Origin: an uncultured Psychroserpens sp.
Lineage (GTDB): Bacteria; Bacteroidota; Bacteroidia; Flavobacteriales; Flavobacteriaceae
Direction of reading: 5' to 3'
Length of the DNA: 64,000 nt
Assembly (NCBI RefSeq): GCF_947500255.1
Contig: NZ_CANMRL010000002.1
Span: forward strand, 248,001 to 312,000
In this document: positions 24,488 through 31,535 of the stretch, in pieces
How positions within the stretch are numbered: position 1 is the first letter of the stretch
Layout of the letters: each line of letters starts with the position of its first letter
Notes under the pieces: model-generated
Database searches by the model: none
Told to the model about the DNA's origin: nothing
What the model saw: the letters and a program-made list of their open reading frames with translations, nothing else
Made by a program: the position numbers and the translations under genes

Positions 24488-24620
24488 ATATTAAGTATAG
24501 CTCATTACAGCTGAATTCCTAATCGAAATTCAATACAATTTTTTATCTTTCGATTACATGGAAAAGTCCTTTGTACATTTTTCGTTACTAGCCATGCGCA
24601 TACAAATTATAAGTCATTAG
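24488..24620 (+). repeat. Cassette-boundary repeat R20 (degenerate)
   Basis: AAGTATAGCTCATTAC matches the left-arm side of R3. Hairpin GAATTCC-TAATC-GAAATTC. The right end is CATGCGCATACAAATTATAA. The TAACTTAG block is not kept. Confidence 0.6.
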
Positions 24621-24622
24621 TC

Positions 24623-25501
24623 ATGAATGTTCTAAAAACAGGTATTTCCTTCTTTTTAATTTGTTCTCTTTTTTCATGCAAAAAAGAAATTGATCCATTT
24701 TCTGATTCAAAAAACCAGATGATTGCAATTACTGGAGGAGCATTTAATATGGGAGACGAATTTGATTCTTTAAATGTATCTGCCCAGCCTATTCATAACG
24801 TTATTATCCAAGATTTTGAGATTAGTCGTTATGAAATTTCCGTTCAAGATTTCATGCTTTTTGTTAATGCAACTGGATACAAAACTGAGGCCGAAACAGA
24901 AGAATGGGCATATAGTTATTTGTACGTTAACGATTCTGTTAGAAAATGGGAAAAGAAAAACATTAACTGGAAAAACCCGGGATTTAAACAAAGTGAGGAA
25001 CATCCTGTCACTTGTGTGAGTTGGAATGATGCTAAAGCCTATTGCGAATGGATATCAAAAAAAACAAAGTCATTGTATAGACTTCCATTAGAACAAGAAT
25101 GGGAGTATATTTCTAGAAATAAAGGTGAATCTATAAAATACCCTTGGGGAAATAATCTACCCGATAGTAAAAATGCAAATTTTGCTGATGTTAGCACACC
25201 ATATCCATGGGCCAATAAATCAATTAATGATAATTATGCGTTCACATCTCCAACTGGAAGTTATTCACCAAACGAAGCTGGTATTTATGACTTAGCTGGC
25301 AACGTATGGGAATGGTGCGAAAACACCATAAAATCGTATAAAAATGAAGATATTAAAAATTACGAAAATGCAAAATCTATGAGAGGAGGTTCATTTCATA
25401 ATAAAGAAAATGCAATGCGAACCGCATGGAGAAATTATGATTATCCAAATAGCCGATACTTTAATTTGGGATTTAGAATAGTGAAAGAAATAAGAAAATG
25501 A
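24623..25501 (+). CDS. SUMF1/FGE-sulfatase domain lipoprotein (non-catalytic type)
   Basis: 292 residues. The lipoprotein signal ends LICSLFSCKKE. The formylglycine-generating-enzyme fold covers the rest: ITGGAFNMGDEFD, HPVTCVSWNDAKAYCEWIS, LPLEQEWEYISR, KYPWGNN, YDLAGNVWEWCEN, MRGGSFHN, RTAWRNYDYPN and GFRIVKE. The copper-binding cysteine pair of true FGE is missing from the C-terminal RTAWRNY region, so sulfatase activation is unlikely; related gliding/secretion lipoproteins (GldK/GldJ-like) use the fold structurally. It overlaps the next gene by four bases (ATGA). Confidence 0.9.
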   Translation: MNVLKTGISFFLICSLFSCKKEIDPFSDSKNQMIAITGGAFNMGDEFDSLNVSAQPIHNVIIQDFEISRYEISVQDFMLFVNATGYKTEAETEEWAYSYLYVNDSVRKWEKKNINWKNPGFKQSEEHPVTCVSWNDAKAYCEWISKKTKSLYRLPLEQEWEYISRNKGESIKYPWGNNLPDSKNANFADVSTPYPWANKSINDNYAFTSPTGSYSPNEAGIYDLAGNVWEWCENTIKSYKNEDIKNYENAKSMRGGSFHNKENAMRTAWRNYDYPNSRYFNLGFRIVKEIRK

Positions 25502-26142
25502 CAACTACTATTAAAATATCGTCTTTTATTTTGCTAATCTTAACCATTTTTAGTTGCCATAATGCGGAACAAAAACCAATAAAAACAATCAAAAAAGATT
25601 ATGGTCTTTTCAAAAATGAAAACGATAGTCTTGGAGTTGAATTAAAGTTAAACGAATTTAATAACTGGAAAGACCTACTTAAACGAACAGAAACGATTGT
25701 CTGCAATGACAGTTTACCAAAACTAACTTTAAAATCTGATAAGGGACTTAAAACTGTATATTTTAGAAATCCGTGTTGGGAAGATTTTGGTTGTATTTTA
25801 ATAAAACAAAAAAATACAATCCAAATACATAATGACACCATTAATAAATCTGACCAATTTTTCTATCCCTTAGATAGCTTAGCAAATGTTTTGAGAAGAG
25901 ATTTTGAAAATAATGGAAAAATTCCATCATTGAGTGCTAATTCAGAAAAGCTACTAATTTTCATTTCATATGATAATGGTAAAATAGAAACATTCCCAAA
26001 AACATTACGAAAAGTAATTAATACATACGAAAAAATTACAGACAGTATTGTTTTGAAAATATGGTTGAATGAAAAGATTGATGTTGCACCTCCACCTCCA
26101 CCACCTGAAGATTGGCAAGCAGAAATAGAATCATTACATTAA
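25498..26142 (+). CDS. Hypothetical lipoprotein with proline run
   Basis: 214 residues. The signal peptide ends at a lipobox Cys (LTIFSCHNAE). The mature part is unrecognised apart from a seven-proline run near the C-terminus (VAPPPPPPEDWQAE). It starts inside the last codon of the SUMF1-like lipoprotein gene (ATGA overlap), so the two lipoproteins are made together and may form a complex. Both belong to one cassette between R20 and R21. Confidence 0.8.
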   Translation: MTTTIKISSFILLILTIFSCHNAEQKPIKTIKKDYGLFKNENDSLGVELKLNEFNNWKDLLKRTETIVCNDSLPKLTLKSDKGLKTVYFRNPCWEDFGCILIKQKNTIQIHNDTINKSDQFFYPLDSLANVLRRDFENNGKIPSLSANSEKLLIFISYDNGKIETFPKTLRKVINTYEKITDSIVLKIWLNEKIDVAPPPPPPEDWQAEIESLH

Positions 26143-26149
26143 GATAAAG

Positions 26150-26300
26150 TGCTTGCTACAACAACGCCTATAACACATTGCTCGTTTTGTGACGATGAGG
26201 AAAATTCTACTGATTCTCCTTTGATTAATTTTCTTTTACTAACTTACCTTCTAGTCTGCCCAACTAAACATGTATGAACAGCTTAATAATACAACTAGTG
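26150..26300 (+). repeat. Cassette-boundary repeat R21
   Basis: The left end GCTTGCTACAACAACGCC and TATAACACATTGCTC is well kept. The middle has TTTTCTTTTACTAACTTACC and TTCTAGTCTGCCCAAC. The right arm is degenerate (AACATGTATGAACAGC). Confidence 0.8.
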
Positions 26301-26338
26301 TTATAAAATTAAATCATAAAAACTAAAAAAGTATATAA

Positions 26339-26716
26339 ATGAAAGTTACCGCTGAAAAAAATGAAAAAGTTGCAAAAATGATATTTGCATCTATTTATCC
26401 GCTTTACCTAAATAGGTTAGAGAAAAATGGAAGAACCAAGGAAGAACTAAACCAAGTCTTAGAATGGTTAACCGGATTTAACGAAGATAAATTGCAGGAA
26501 CTTATTGATGATAAAGTGACATTTGAAACGTTTTTTCAGAAGGCTAACTTACATCCTAACGCTCATCTAATTAAAGGCGTGGTTTGCGGTTATCGAATTG
26601 AAGAAATAGAGGATGAATTTGAAGTGTATAAAAAATGTAGGCAAATGGAAAAGCTGATTGATGAATTGGCAAGAGGTCGTAAAATGGAGAAAATTTTACG
26701 ACAAGAAAAGAAATAA
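26339..26716 (+). CDS. DUF2200 family protein
   Basis: 125 residues with the family's full pattern: KMIFASIYPLYLNRLEKNGRTKEELNQVLEWLTGF, LHPNAHLIKGVVCGYRIEEI and MEKLIDELARGRKMEKILR. DUF2200 proteins are small soluble proteins of unknown function, common in accessory regions. First of three short genes between R21 and the remnant R22, with no repeat between them. Confidence 0.92.
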   Translation: MKVTAEKNEKVAKMIFASIYPLYLNRLEKNGRTKEELNQVLEWLTGFNEDKLQELIDDKVTFETFFQKANLHPNAHLIKGVVCGYRIEEIEDEFEVYKKCRQMEKLIDELARGRKMEKILRQEKK

Positions 26717-26756
26717 AAACTAGTACTAATGATTTTACAAAATTAAAAATGAAAGT

Positions 26757-27107
26757 ATGTTAACAGAAATACATCCGAAGTTACCAATGCGTGATAAATC
26801 GATTACAAGGCAGTATTACATAAACCAATTAGGTTTTCAAGAAATAGGTGATTATGATGGGTATTTAATGGTTAAAAAAGATAAAATAGAAATTCATTTC
26901 TTTGAATTTAAAGAATTGGACTCTAAAGAAAATTACGGACAAGTATATATTAGAACTAACGATATCGATGCTTTGTACAAGTCTATGCTTGATAATAAAA
27001 CTAAAATTCACCCGAACGGACATTTAGGAATAAGACCTTGGGGACAAAAGGAATTTTCTTTATTAGATCCAGATAGTAACTTACTCACTTTTGGGCAAAA
27101 TAGTTGA
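26757..27107 (+). CDS. VOC family / bleomycin-resistance-like protein
   Basis: 116 residues, the length of Ble-type binding proteins: LPMRDKSITRQYYINQLGFQEIGDYD, IEIHFFEFKE, VYIRTNDIDALYKSM and KEFSLLDPDSNLLTFGQ. The second strand set has a Glu/His arrangement that would suit drug binding rather than catalysis; resistance activity is not shown. The third VOC gene in the array. Confidence 0.88.
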   Translation: MLTEIHPKLPMRDKSITRQYYINQLGFQEIGDYDGYLMVKKDKIEIHFFEFKELDSKENYGQVYIRTNDIDALYKSMLDNKTKIHPNGHLGIRPWGQKEFSLLDPDSNLLTFGQNS

Positions 27108-27128
27108 AAGACATTACTAATAAGTATC

Positions 27129-27653
27129 ATGTACATTCAAATTCGAAAGCTTCTTCCAAGCGAATCTAAATCTTACAGGGAAATTCGACTTCAATGTTTG
27201 AAACATTATCCAGAATATTTTACTACGAATTATCAAGATGAAAAAACAAAGGAGAAACTATTCTTTCAACCGTATATTGAACAATCACATAAAAATAATT
27301 TCGTGATTGGAGCTTTTCACAACAATAGCCTTATTGGTATTTCAGGATTTAAAAGGCATGAAAGAAAAAAAGTAAATCATGCAGGTAGTATAATTCAAGT
27401 ATACGTAAACCCTAAGTTTCAAGGCAAAAACATTGGTACAGATCTTATAAAATATACCTTAGATGAGGCGTTTAAAATTGATGGTATCGAACAAGTTGAA
27501 ATAGGTGTAATAGCGATAAATGAAAAAGCCGAAAAACTATACAAAAATATAGGCTTTGAAATGTTTGGATTACATAAGAATTTTTTAAAAATCGAGAACG
27601 TATATTACGACCATAAAATGATGATGATTTTCAAGAACAACTATATTAAATAG
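27129..27653 (+). CDS. GNAT family N-acetyltransferase
   Basis: 174 residues. Motif A is VYVNPKFQGKNIGTDLIKYTL (~101-121), with acetyl-CoA contact QGKNIG. Motif B is VIAINEKAEKLYKNIGFEMFG. The N-terminal LLPSESKSYREIRLQCLKHYPEYF is common in this GNAT group. The substrate is unknown. It starts 22 bases after the VOC gene and may be co-transcribed with it. Confidence 0.92.
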   Translation: MYIQIRKLLPSESKSYREIRLQCLKHYPEYFTTNYQDEKTKEKLFFQPYIEQSHKNNFVIGAFHNNSLIGISGFKRHERKKVNHAGSIIQVYVNPKFQGKNIGTDLIKYTLDEAFKIDGIEQVEIGVIAINEKAEKLYKNIGFEMFGLHKNFLKIENVYYDHKMMMIFKNNYIK

Positions 27654-27674
27654 TAAAACTTAGAGTGATTACTG

Positions 27675-27705
27675 TCTGTGCATATTTAAACATCTTGCAG
27701 TACTA
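27675..27705 (+). repeat. Possible cassette-boundary remnant R22
   Basis: GTGCATATTTAAACATCTTG followed by CAGTACTATT resembles a decayed right arm (CACGAACACGTTG then AATT). It is the last trace of the repeat family. Weak on its own. Confidence 0.35.
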
Positions 27706-27725
27706 TTAAACAATGTAAATTAAAA

Positions 27726-28325
27726 ATGAATTATAAAGACATCGCTAAACGAATAATTGATCTGAAAAATGCAGATTTAACGCTTCGAAACAAACTTATT
27801 CAAAATGGACAATTGGGAAAAGGTTACAACGAAGAAATGAAGACATTACATAACCAAAATGCGAAAACACTAGATGAGATCATAGACATGATTGGATATC
27901 CTACAATTGATAAGGTAGGAAAAGAGGCAAATGAAGCAACTTGGCTTATCATACAACATTCAATAGAACAACCAGAATTTATGAAGAAATGTCAAATTCT
28001 ATTGGAAAAAGCAGTTAACGAGAAAAAAGCATCCCAAATAAGTTTAGCTTATCTAACTGACCGAATAGCAGTATTTGAAGACAAACCTCAACATTATGGA
28101 ACTCAATTTGATTGGGATAAAAATGGAGAATTAAGCCCATACCCTTTTGATAGTTTGAGCAAGGTAAACCAAAGACGAAAAGAATTAGGACTTAACACAC
28201 TTGATGAACAGATACAAATCATGAGAGCACAAGCTAAAAATGAAAACGAATCTGCTCCAGCCGATTTTGAAAAGAGGAAACAAGAAATTGAACATTGGAA
28301 AAAAACAGTGGGCTGGATACAGTAA
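27726..28325 (+). CDS. DUF6624 family protein
   Basis: 199 residues. The family motif block is clear: IIDMIGYPTIDKVGKEANEATWLIIQHS, ISLAYLTDRIAVFEDKPQHYGTQFD (the PQxYGTQ signature) and QRRKELGLNTLDEQI. Function unknown. It follows the remnant R22 and is probably the right-hand end of the array. Confidence 0.88.
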   Translation: MNYKDIAKRIIDLKNADLTLRNKLIQNGQLGKGYNEEMKTLHNQNAKTLDEIIDMIGYPTIDKVGKEANEATWLIIQHSIEQPEFMKKCQILLEKAVNEKKASQISLAYLTDRIAVFEDKPQHYGTQFDWDKNGELSPYPFDSLSKVNQRRKELGLNTLDEQIQIMRAQAKNENESAPADFEKRKQEIEHWKKTVGWIQ

Positions 28326-28369
28326 TGTATGGCTTTAGATCAATCTAAATTAAAAGTTAATTTTTTTAC

Positions 28370-28396
28370 ATATAATTGATATATCAATTATATTTG
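28370..28396 (+). promoter_or_regulatory. 24-bp palindrome over the MarR gene promoter
   Basis: Bases 28370-28393 are a perfect inverted repeat (arms ATATAATTGATA and TATCAATTATAT). Its right arm overlaps TATATTTG (28389-28396), a match to the Bacteroidota -7 element TAnnTTTG, 18 bases before the ATG at 28414. The layout predicts autorepression by the MarR protein. Confidence 0.78.
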
Positions 28397-28413
28397 TATC
28401 AAATAAATTTCAA

Positions 28414-28854
28414 ATGAACCTATCTCTTCCATCTGAAACCATATTTCATGCCATCGAAAGTACTATTAAAGACTATCGAAAATTTGCACAGAAAAACATT
28501 TCAGAAAAAATAAAAGACATGACCATCGACCAAGGCATGGTACTTCTCTTTCTAAATGAACACCCAGAACTAACACAAAAAGAAATTGCCGAATTGGTCT
28601 TTAAAGACAATGCATCTATGACGCGAATGATCAATACAATGGTTGAGAAGAAACACTTAAAACGCTCTATAAACTCAAAAGACAGAAGGCGTTATATAAT
28701 TGAAATTACCGATAAAGGGAAGGACGTCTTGAAAACCCTACCTCCAATCATTCATCAAAATAGAAATTCATCATTAAAAGGAATCACAAAAAACGAACTC
28801 AATCAATTGGAAATCATTCTTAATAAAATAAGAACCAATTGTGCAAAAACATGA
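28414..28854 (+). CDS. MarR family transcriptional regulator
   Basis: 146 residues with the winged helix-turn-helix: LTQKEIAELVFKDNASMTRMINTMVEKKHLKRSINSKDRRRYIIEITDKG (in the middle third), including the DRR wing. Family members repress their own operons and respond to small phenolic or oxidising ligands. The promoter lies under a 24-bp palindrome, and the S41 peptidase gene starts 4 bases after its stop, so the two form an autoregulated operon. Confidence 0.95.
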   Translation: MNLSLPSETIFHAIESTIKDYRKFAQKNISEKIKDMTIDQGMVLLFLNEHPELTQKEIAELVFKDNASMTRMINTMVEKKHLKRSINSKDRRRYIIEITDKGKDVLKTLPPIIHQNRNSSLKGITKNELNQLEIILNKIRTNCAKT

Positions 28855-28858
28855 TATT

Positions 28859-30196
28859 ATGAAAATCACAATCAAACTTACCTTAATCACAATTATAGGT
28901 TTAATGCTACTCGCCTCACCAATGCGCGCACAGCAAAGAACAGAACCATTAACACTTAAAGAACAGCAAACAGTTGTCGATTCTATAAGTAGTAAATTAA
29001 ACAATAATTATATCTTTCCAGATGTGGCCATGAAAATGGCCACACATATCGAATCAAAACTTAAAAACGGAAACTACAAATCCATCCAAGACCCTCAAGA
29101 ATTTGCCTCTACTTTAACAAAAGATCTTCAAGCAATTAGTAAGGATAAACATTTAAGAGTTTCTTTTGCTCCAGAGCAAATAACCGAACGACAACAAACG
29201 GTTACTGCCGAAGATAGCATCGCTTTTTTAAATCGTTATATCAGCAACCTGAAACGTAATAATTTTGGCTTTAAGGAGGTAAAAATTATGGCTGGTAATA
29301 TTGGCTATTTAGATCTTCGAAGCTTTTCTAATGTAGAATACGCTGGAGAAACTGCTGTGTCTGCTATGAATTTTTTAAGTAATACCGATGCTATTATTAT
29401 TGACCTCAGAAATAACGGAGGCGGAAGTCCAGCAATGATTCAACTCATAACAAGCTATCTCTTTGAAAGCGCTCCTGTGCATTTAAATAATTTCTATTGG
29501 CGTCCGAGAGACCAAAATTCTCAAACTTGGACTTTACCACATGTAAGTGGAAAACGCAGTCCTGATACTCCAGTTTATGTATTAACCAGTGGTAGCACAT
29601 TTTCTGCAGCTGAAGAGTTTAGCTATAATTTAAAGCATTTAGAACGTGCAACACTTGTTGGTCAAACTACTGGTGGTGGAGCACATCCAGGCGGTTCGGT
29701 TGTAGCAACAGATCGATTTATGGTCTGGGTGCCAACTGGTAGAGCTATTAACCCTATTACCAATACCAATTGGGAAGGCACTGGTGTTAGTCCGCATATT
29801 GAGACACCTGCTGCAGATGCCTTGGATATTGCTTATAAGAATGCTTTGGAAACGCTCATGAAAAATAACAAAGACAAAGGTCTACAGGCTTTCTATGAAT
29901 GGCCACTTGCAGAATTACGTTTAAAGACCAATCCGATAACTTTAGACGCCAAAACTTTAAAAGCCTATGCTGGAGTTTATGGCCCAAGAGTTGTAACCTT
30001 CGATACTGGTAAATTATTCTACCAGAGAGGAAAAGGAACAAAATATGAATTGATTCCTTATACTGAGAATGAGTTTATGCTAAACGGTCTCGATAGCTTT
30101 AGAATACGCTTTTTGAGCGAAGGAGGTACTACAACTGCTCTGCAAGGCTTATATGACAATGGTCGCACAGATAAAAATATAAAACAGAACGATTAA
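28859..30196 (+). CDS. S41 family peptidase-like secreted protein (IRBP type)
   Basis: 445 residues from the ATG at 28859, which gives a signal peptide ending LLASPMRAQQ. The IRBP/C-terminal-protease core has IDLRNNGGGSPAMIQ (~185-199) and the Ser site VYVLTSGSTFSAAEEFSYNL. GQTTGGGAHPG stands where a Lys follows in Prc-type enzymes, so it is of the Lys-lacking tricorn/IRBP type. No PDZ domain. It is co-transcribed with the MarR gene, which may sense a related peptide or drug. A terminator follows. Confidence 0.9.
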   Translation: MKITIKLTLITIIGLMLLASPMRAQQRTEPLTLKEQQTVVDSISSKLNNNYIFPDVAMKMATHIESKLKNGNYKSIQDPQEFASTLTKDLQAISKDKHLRVSFAPEQITERQQTVTAEDSIAFLNRYISNLKRNNFGFKEVKIMAGNIGYLDLRSFSNVEYAGETAVSAMNFLSNTDAIIIDLRNNGGGSPAMIQLITSYLFESAPVHLNNFYWRPRDQNSQTWTLPHVSGKRSPDTPVYVLTSGSTFSAAEEFSYNLKHLERATLVGQTTGGGAHPGGSVVATDRFMVWVPTGRAINPITNTNWEGTGVSPHIETPAADALDIAYKNALETLMKNNKDKGLQAFYEWPLAELRLKTNPITLDAKTLKAYAGVYGPRVVTFDTGKLFYQRGKGTKYELIPYTENEFMLNGLDSFRIRFLSEGGTTTALQGLYDNGRTDKNIKQND

Positions 30197-30226
30197 CTTT
30201 TCTTCATTTGACTTACTAATAACCCT

Positions 30227-30258
30227 AAAAGGGGGTCACTTTATGTGATCCCTTTTTT
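30227..30258 (+). terminator. Rho-independent terminator
   Basis: GGGGTCAC and GTGATCCC pair (one G-T) around TTTAT, followed by six T. Ends the MarR-S41 operon. The remainder of the 290-base gap to the next gene shows nothing else I can support. Confidence 0.85.
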
Positions 30259-30486
30259 ATGTTAAAGATCTATGCATAGCAGCAGAATTATTCGTATCCA
30301 TTAACATCTTCAATTTTATATTATAAAACCCCAACGATTAGAATTAGGTTGCTTATGATTTGCTATCTTAGTAGGCATAAAAGATATAAACAAACTACTG
30401 GATCTTAATCTAATGGACAGTTTAACTCATTGCAAAGTGTGTAACGTATGAAATAAAAAAGTAATACATGATAACACCATTAACAA

Positions 30487-30975
30487 GTGTCTCTAATTGA
30501 AGAACAAGACAAACAACTTATGAAAACACCTCCTCGAGATACAACAAAAAACACTCCCAAAACATTGGTATTAGATTTTTTTGAACGCGTATGGCATCAT
30601 CCTCATGACCTAGATGCTATTGATGAATTAATGACTGAAGATTACTGTATTACAACAGCTGGAAAAATGGTAAAAGGACGTGAACTCTTCAAATCCTGGG
30701 TTGGAGAATTTCAAAAACAACTCCTAGATGCAAAAACTGAAAACGTCACTTTGTTTTACAATGAAGAGAAAGACAGTGTTGTATCACGATGGGTATGTTC
30801 TGGCAGAAATAATGGCCTTTTCGGACTTGAACCTGATAAACGCTTTATTTCATTTACAGGCATTGCTATTTGGACAATTAGAGATAACCGTCTTTCAGAA
30901 TGTTGGGTAGAACGAAGTGCATACGAACTCTATCAAGATCTCACATCAAAACAAAAAGATCAGGATTTTGTATAA
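30487..30975 (+). CDS. SnoaL-like polyketide-cyclase family protein (ester cyclase)
   Basis: 162 residues from GTG 30487, or 150 from ATG 30523. SnoaL/NTF2 fold: LDFFERVWHHPHDLDAIDELMTEDYCIT, KGRELFKSWVGEFQKQL, VVSRWVCSGRNNGLFGLEPDKRFISFTGIAIW and the C-terminal RLSECWVERSAYELYQDL. Members bind or cyclise small molecules; the substrate is unknown. It is 48 bases upstream of the cupin gene and probably in the same transcript. Confidence 0.88.
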   Translation: MSLIEEQDKQLMKTPPRDTTKNTPKTLVLDFFERVWHHPHDLDAIDELMTEDYCITTAGKMVKGRELFKSWVGEFQKQLLDAKTENVTLFYNEEKDSVVSRWVCSGRNNGLFGLEPDKRFISFTGIAIWTIRDNRLSECWVERSAYELYQDLTSKQKDQDFV

Positions 30976-31022
30976 CCATCACAGATTCAATAATTAAAAC
31001 ATTTACATTTACTATACGACAC

Positions 31023-31529
31023 ATGAACAACAAGATTGAACAAATAATAAAACAACTAGAGTTACAGCCACATCCTGAAGGCGGTTATTTTAAAGAAACT
31101 TATAGAAGTTCTGGTGAAATTAAAAATGATAGTTTAGGAGACAATTATATAGGACAACGTAATTATTCAACCTGCATTTACTTTCTTCTCACTTCTGATA
31201 ATTTTTCGGCATTACATAGAATTAAACAAGATGAGATTTGGCATTTTTATGATGGTTCTCCTATTCGTTTACATGTCATTTCCGAATCGGGAATACATAC
31301 AGAACACCTTATTGGCAACGACCTAAATAAAGGCGAAGTCCCTCAATATATTGTTCCTGGTGGTTGCTGGTTTGCAGCAGAAGTTATAGACAAAAACGCC
31401 TATTCATTAGTTGGTTGCACTGTATCCCCTGGTTTTAGTTTTGAAGATTTTGAACTTAAATCCAGAACGGAGCTGATAGCTCTATTTCCAGATAAGGAAA
31501 CTATTATCACTCGACTAACACATCATTAA
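31023..31529 (+). CDS. Cupin domain protein (DUF985)
   Basis: 168 residues from the ATG at 31023; the frame is open upstream but overlaps the preceding gene. DUF985 hallmarks: LELQPHPEGGYFKETYRS, STCIYFLLTSDNFSALHRIKQDEIWHFYDGSPIRLHVI, QYIVPGGCWFAAEVI, YSLVGCTVSPGFSFEDFEL. It is a single-domain beta-barrel with His/Glu positions for metal binding. Reaction unknown. Confidence 0.93.
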   Translation: MNNKIEQIIKQLELQPHPEGGYFKETYRSSGEIKNDSLGDNYIGQRNYSTCIYFLLTSDNFSALHRIKQDEIWHFYDGSPIRLHVISESGIHTEHLIGNDLNKGEVPQYIVPGGCWFAAEVIDKNAYSLVGCTVSPGFSFEDFELKSRTELIALFPDKETIITRLTHH

Positions 31530-31535
31530 ACGACA

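Larger units (their letters stand above)
3195..27705 (+). mobile_element. Integron-like gene cassette array (no integrase in window)
   Basis: About 24 kb in which unrelated accessory genes, nearly all on the plus strand, are separated by ~20 same-orientation copies of one repeat family (listed individually as R0-R22). Most units carry one gene; a few carry two to four. The cargo (GNAT, VOC, DUF2971, DUF1348, DUF2200 and similar) resembles known integron cassettes. For several units, bases next to the upstream repeat are complementary to bases before the downstream repeat, as in integron R'/R'' core sites. The sequences are not canonical attC and no recombinase gene is present. Read as either a distant integron-type array or an undescribed cassette system. 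Boundaries are set by the first and last repeat remnants I can see. Confidence 0.75.

Noticed and set aside
24623-25501. True formylglycine-generating enzyme
   Set aside because: The C-terminal catalytic cysteines are missing, and no sulfatase gene lies nearby.
3195-27705. Calling the repeats canonical attC sites of a class 1-type integron
   Set aside because: The ends read as GTTGTAG or similar and ACAAC, not GTTRRRY and RYYYAAC, and no IntI is present in the window. Only the general logic is shared.
3195-27705. CRISPR array
   Set aside because: Repeats are 100-250 bp, separated by whole genes, not by short uniform spacers.
3195-27705. Insertion sequences or a transposon
   Set aside because: No transposase or resolvase frame is present; repeats are all in one orientation and do not bracket a common gene.
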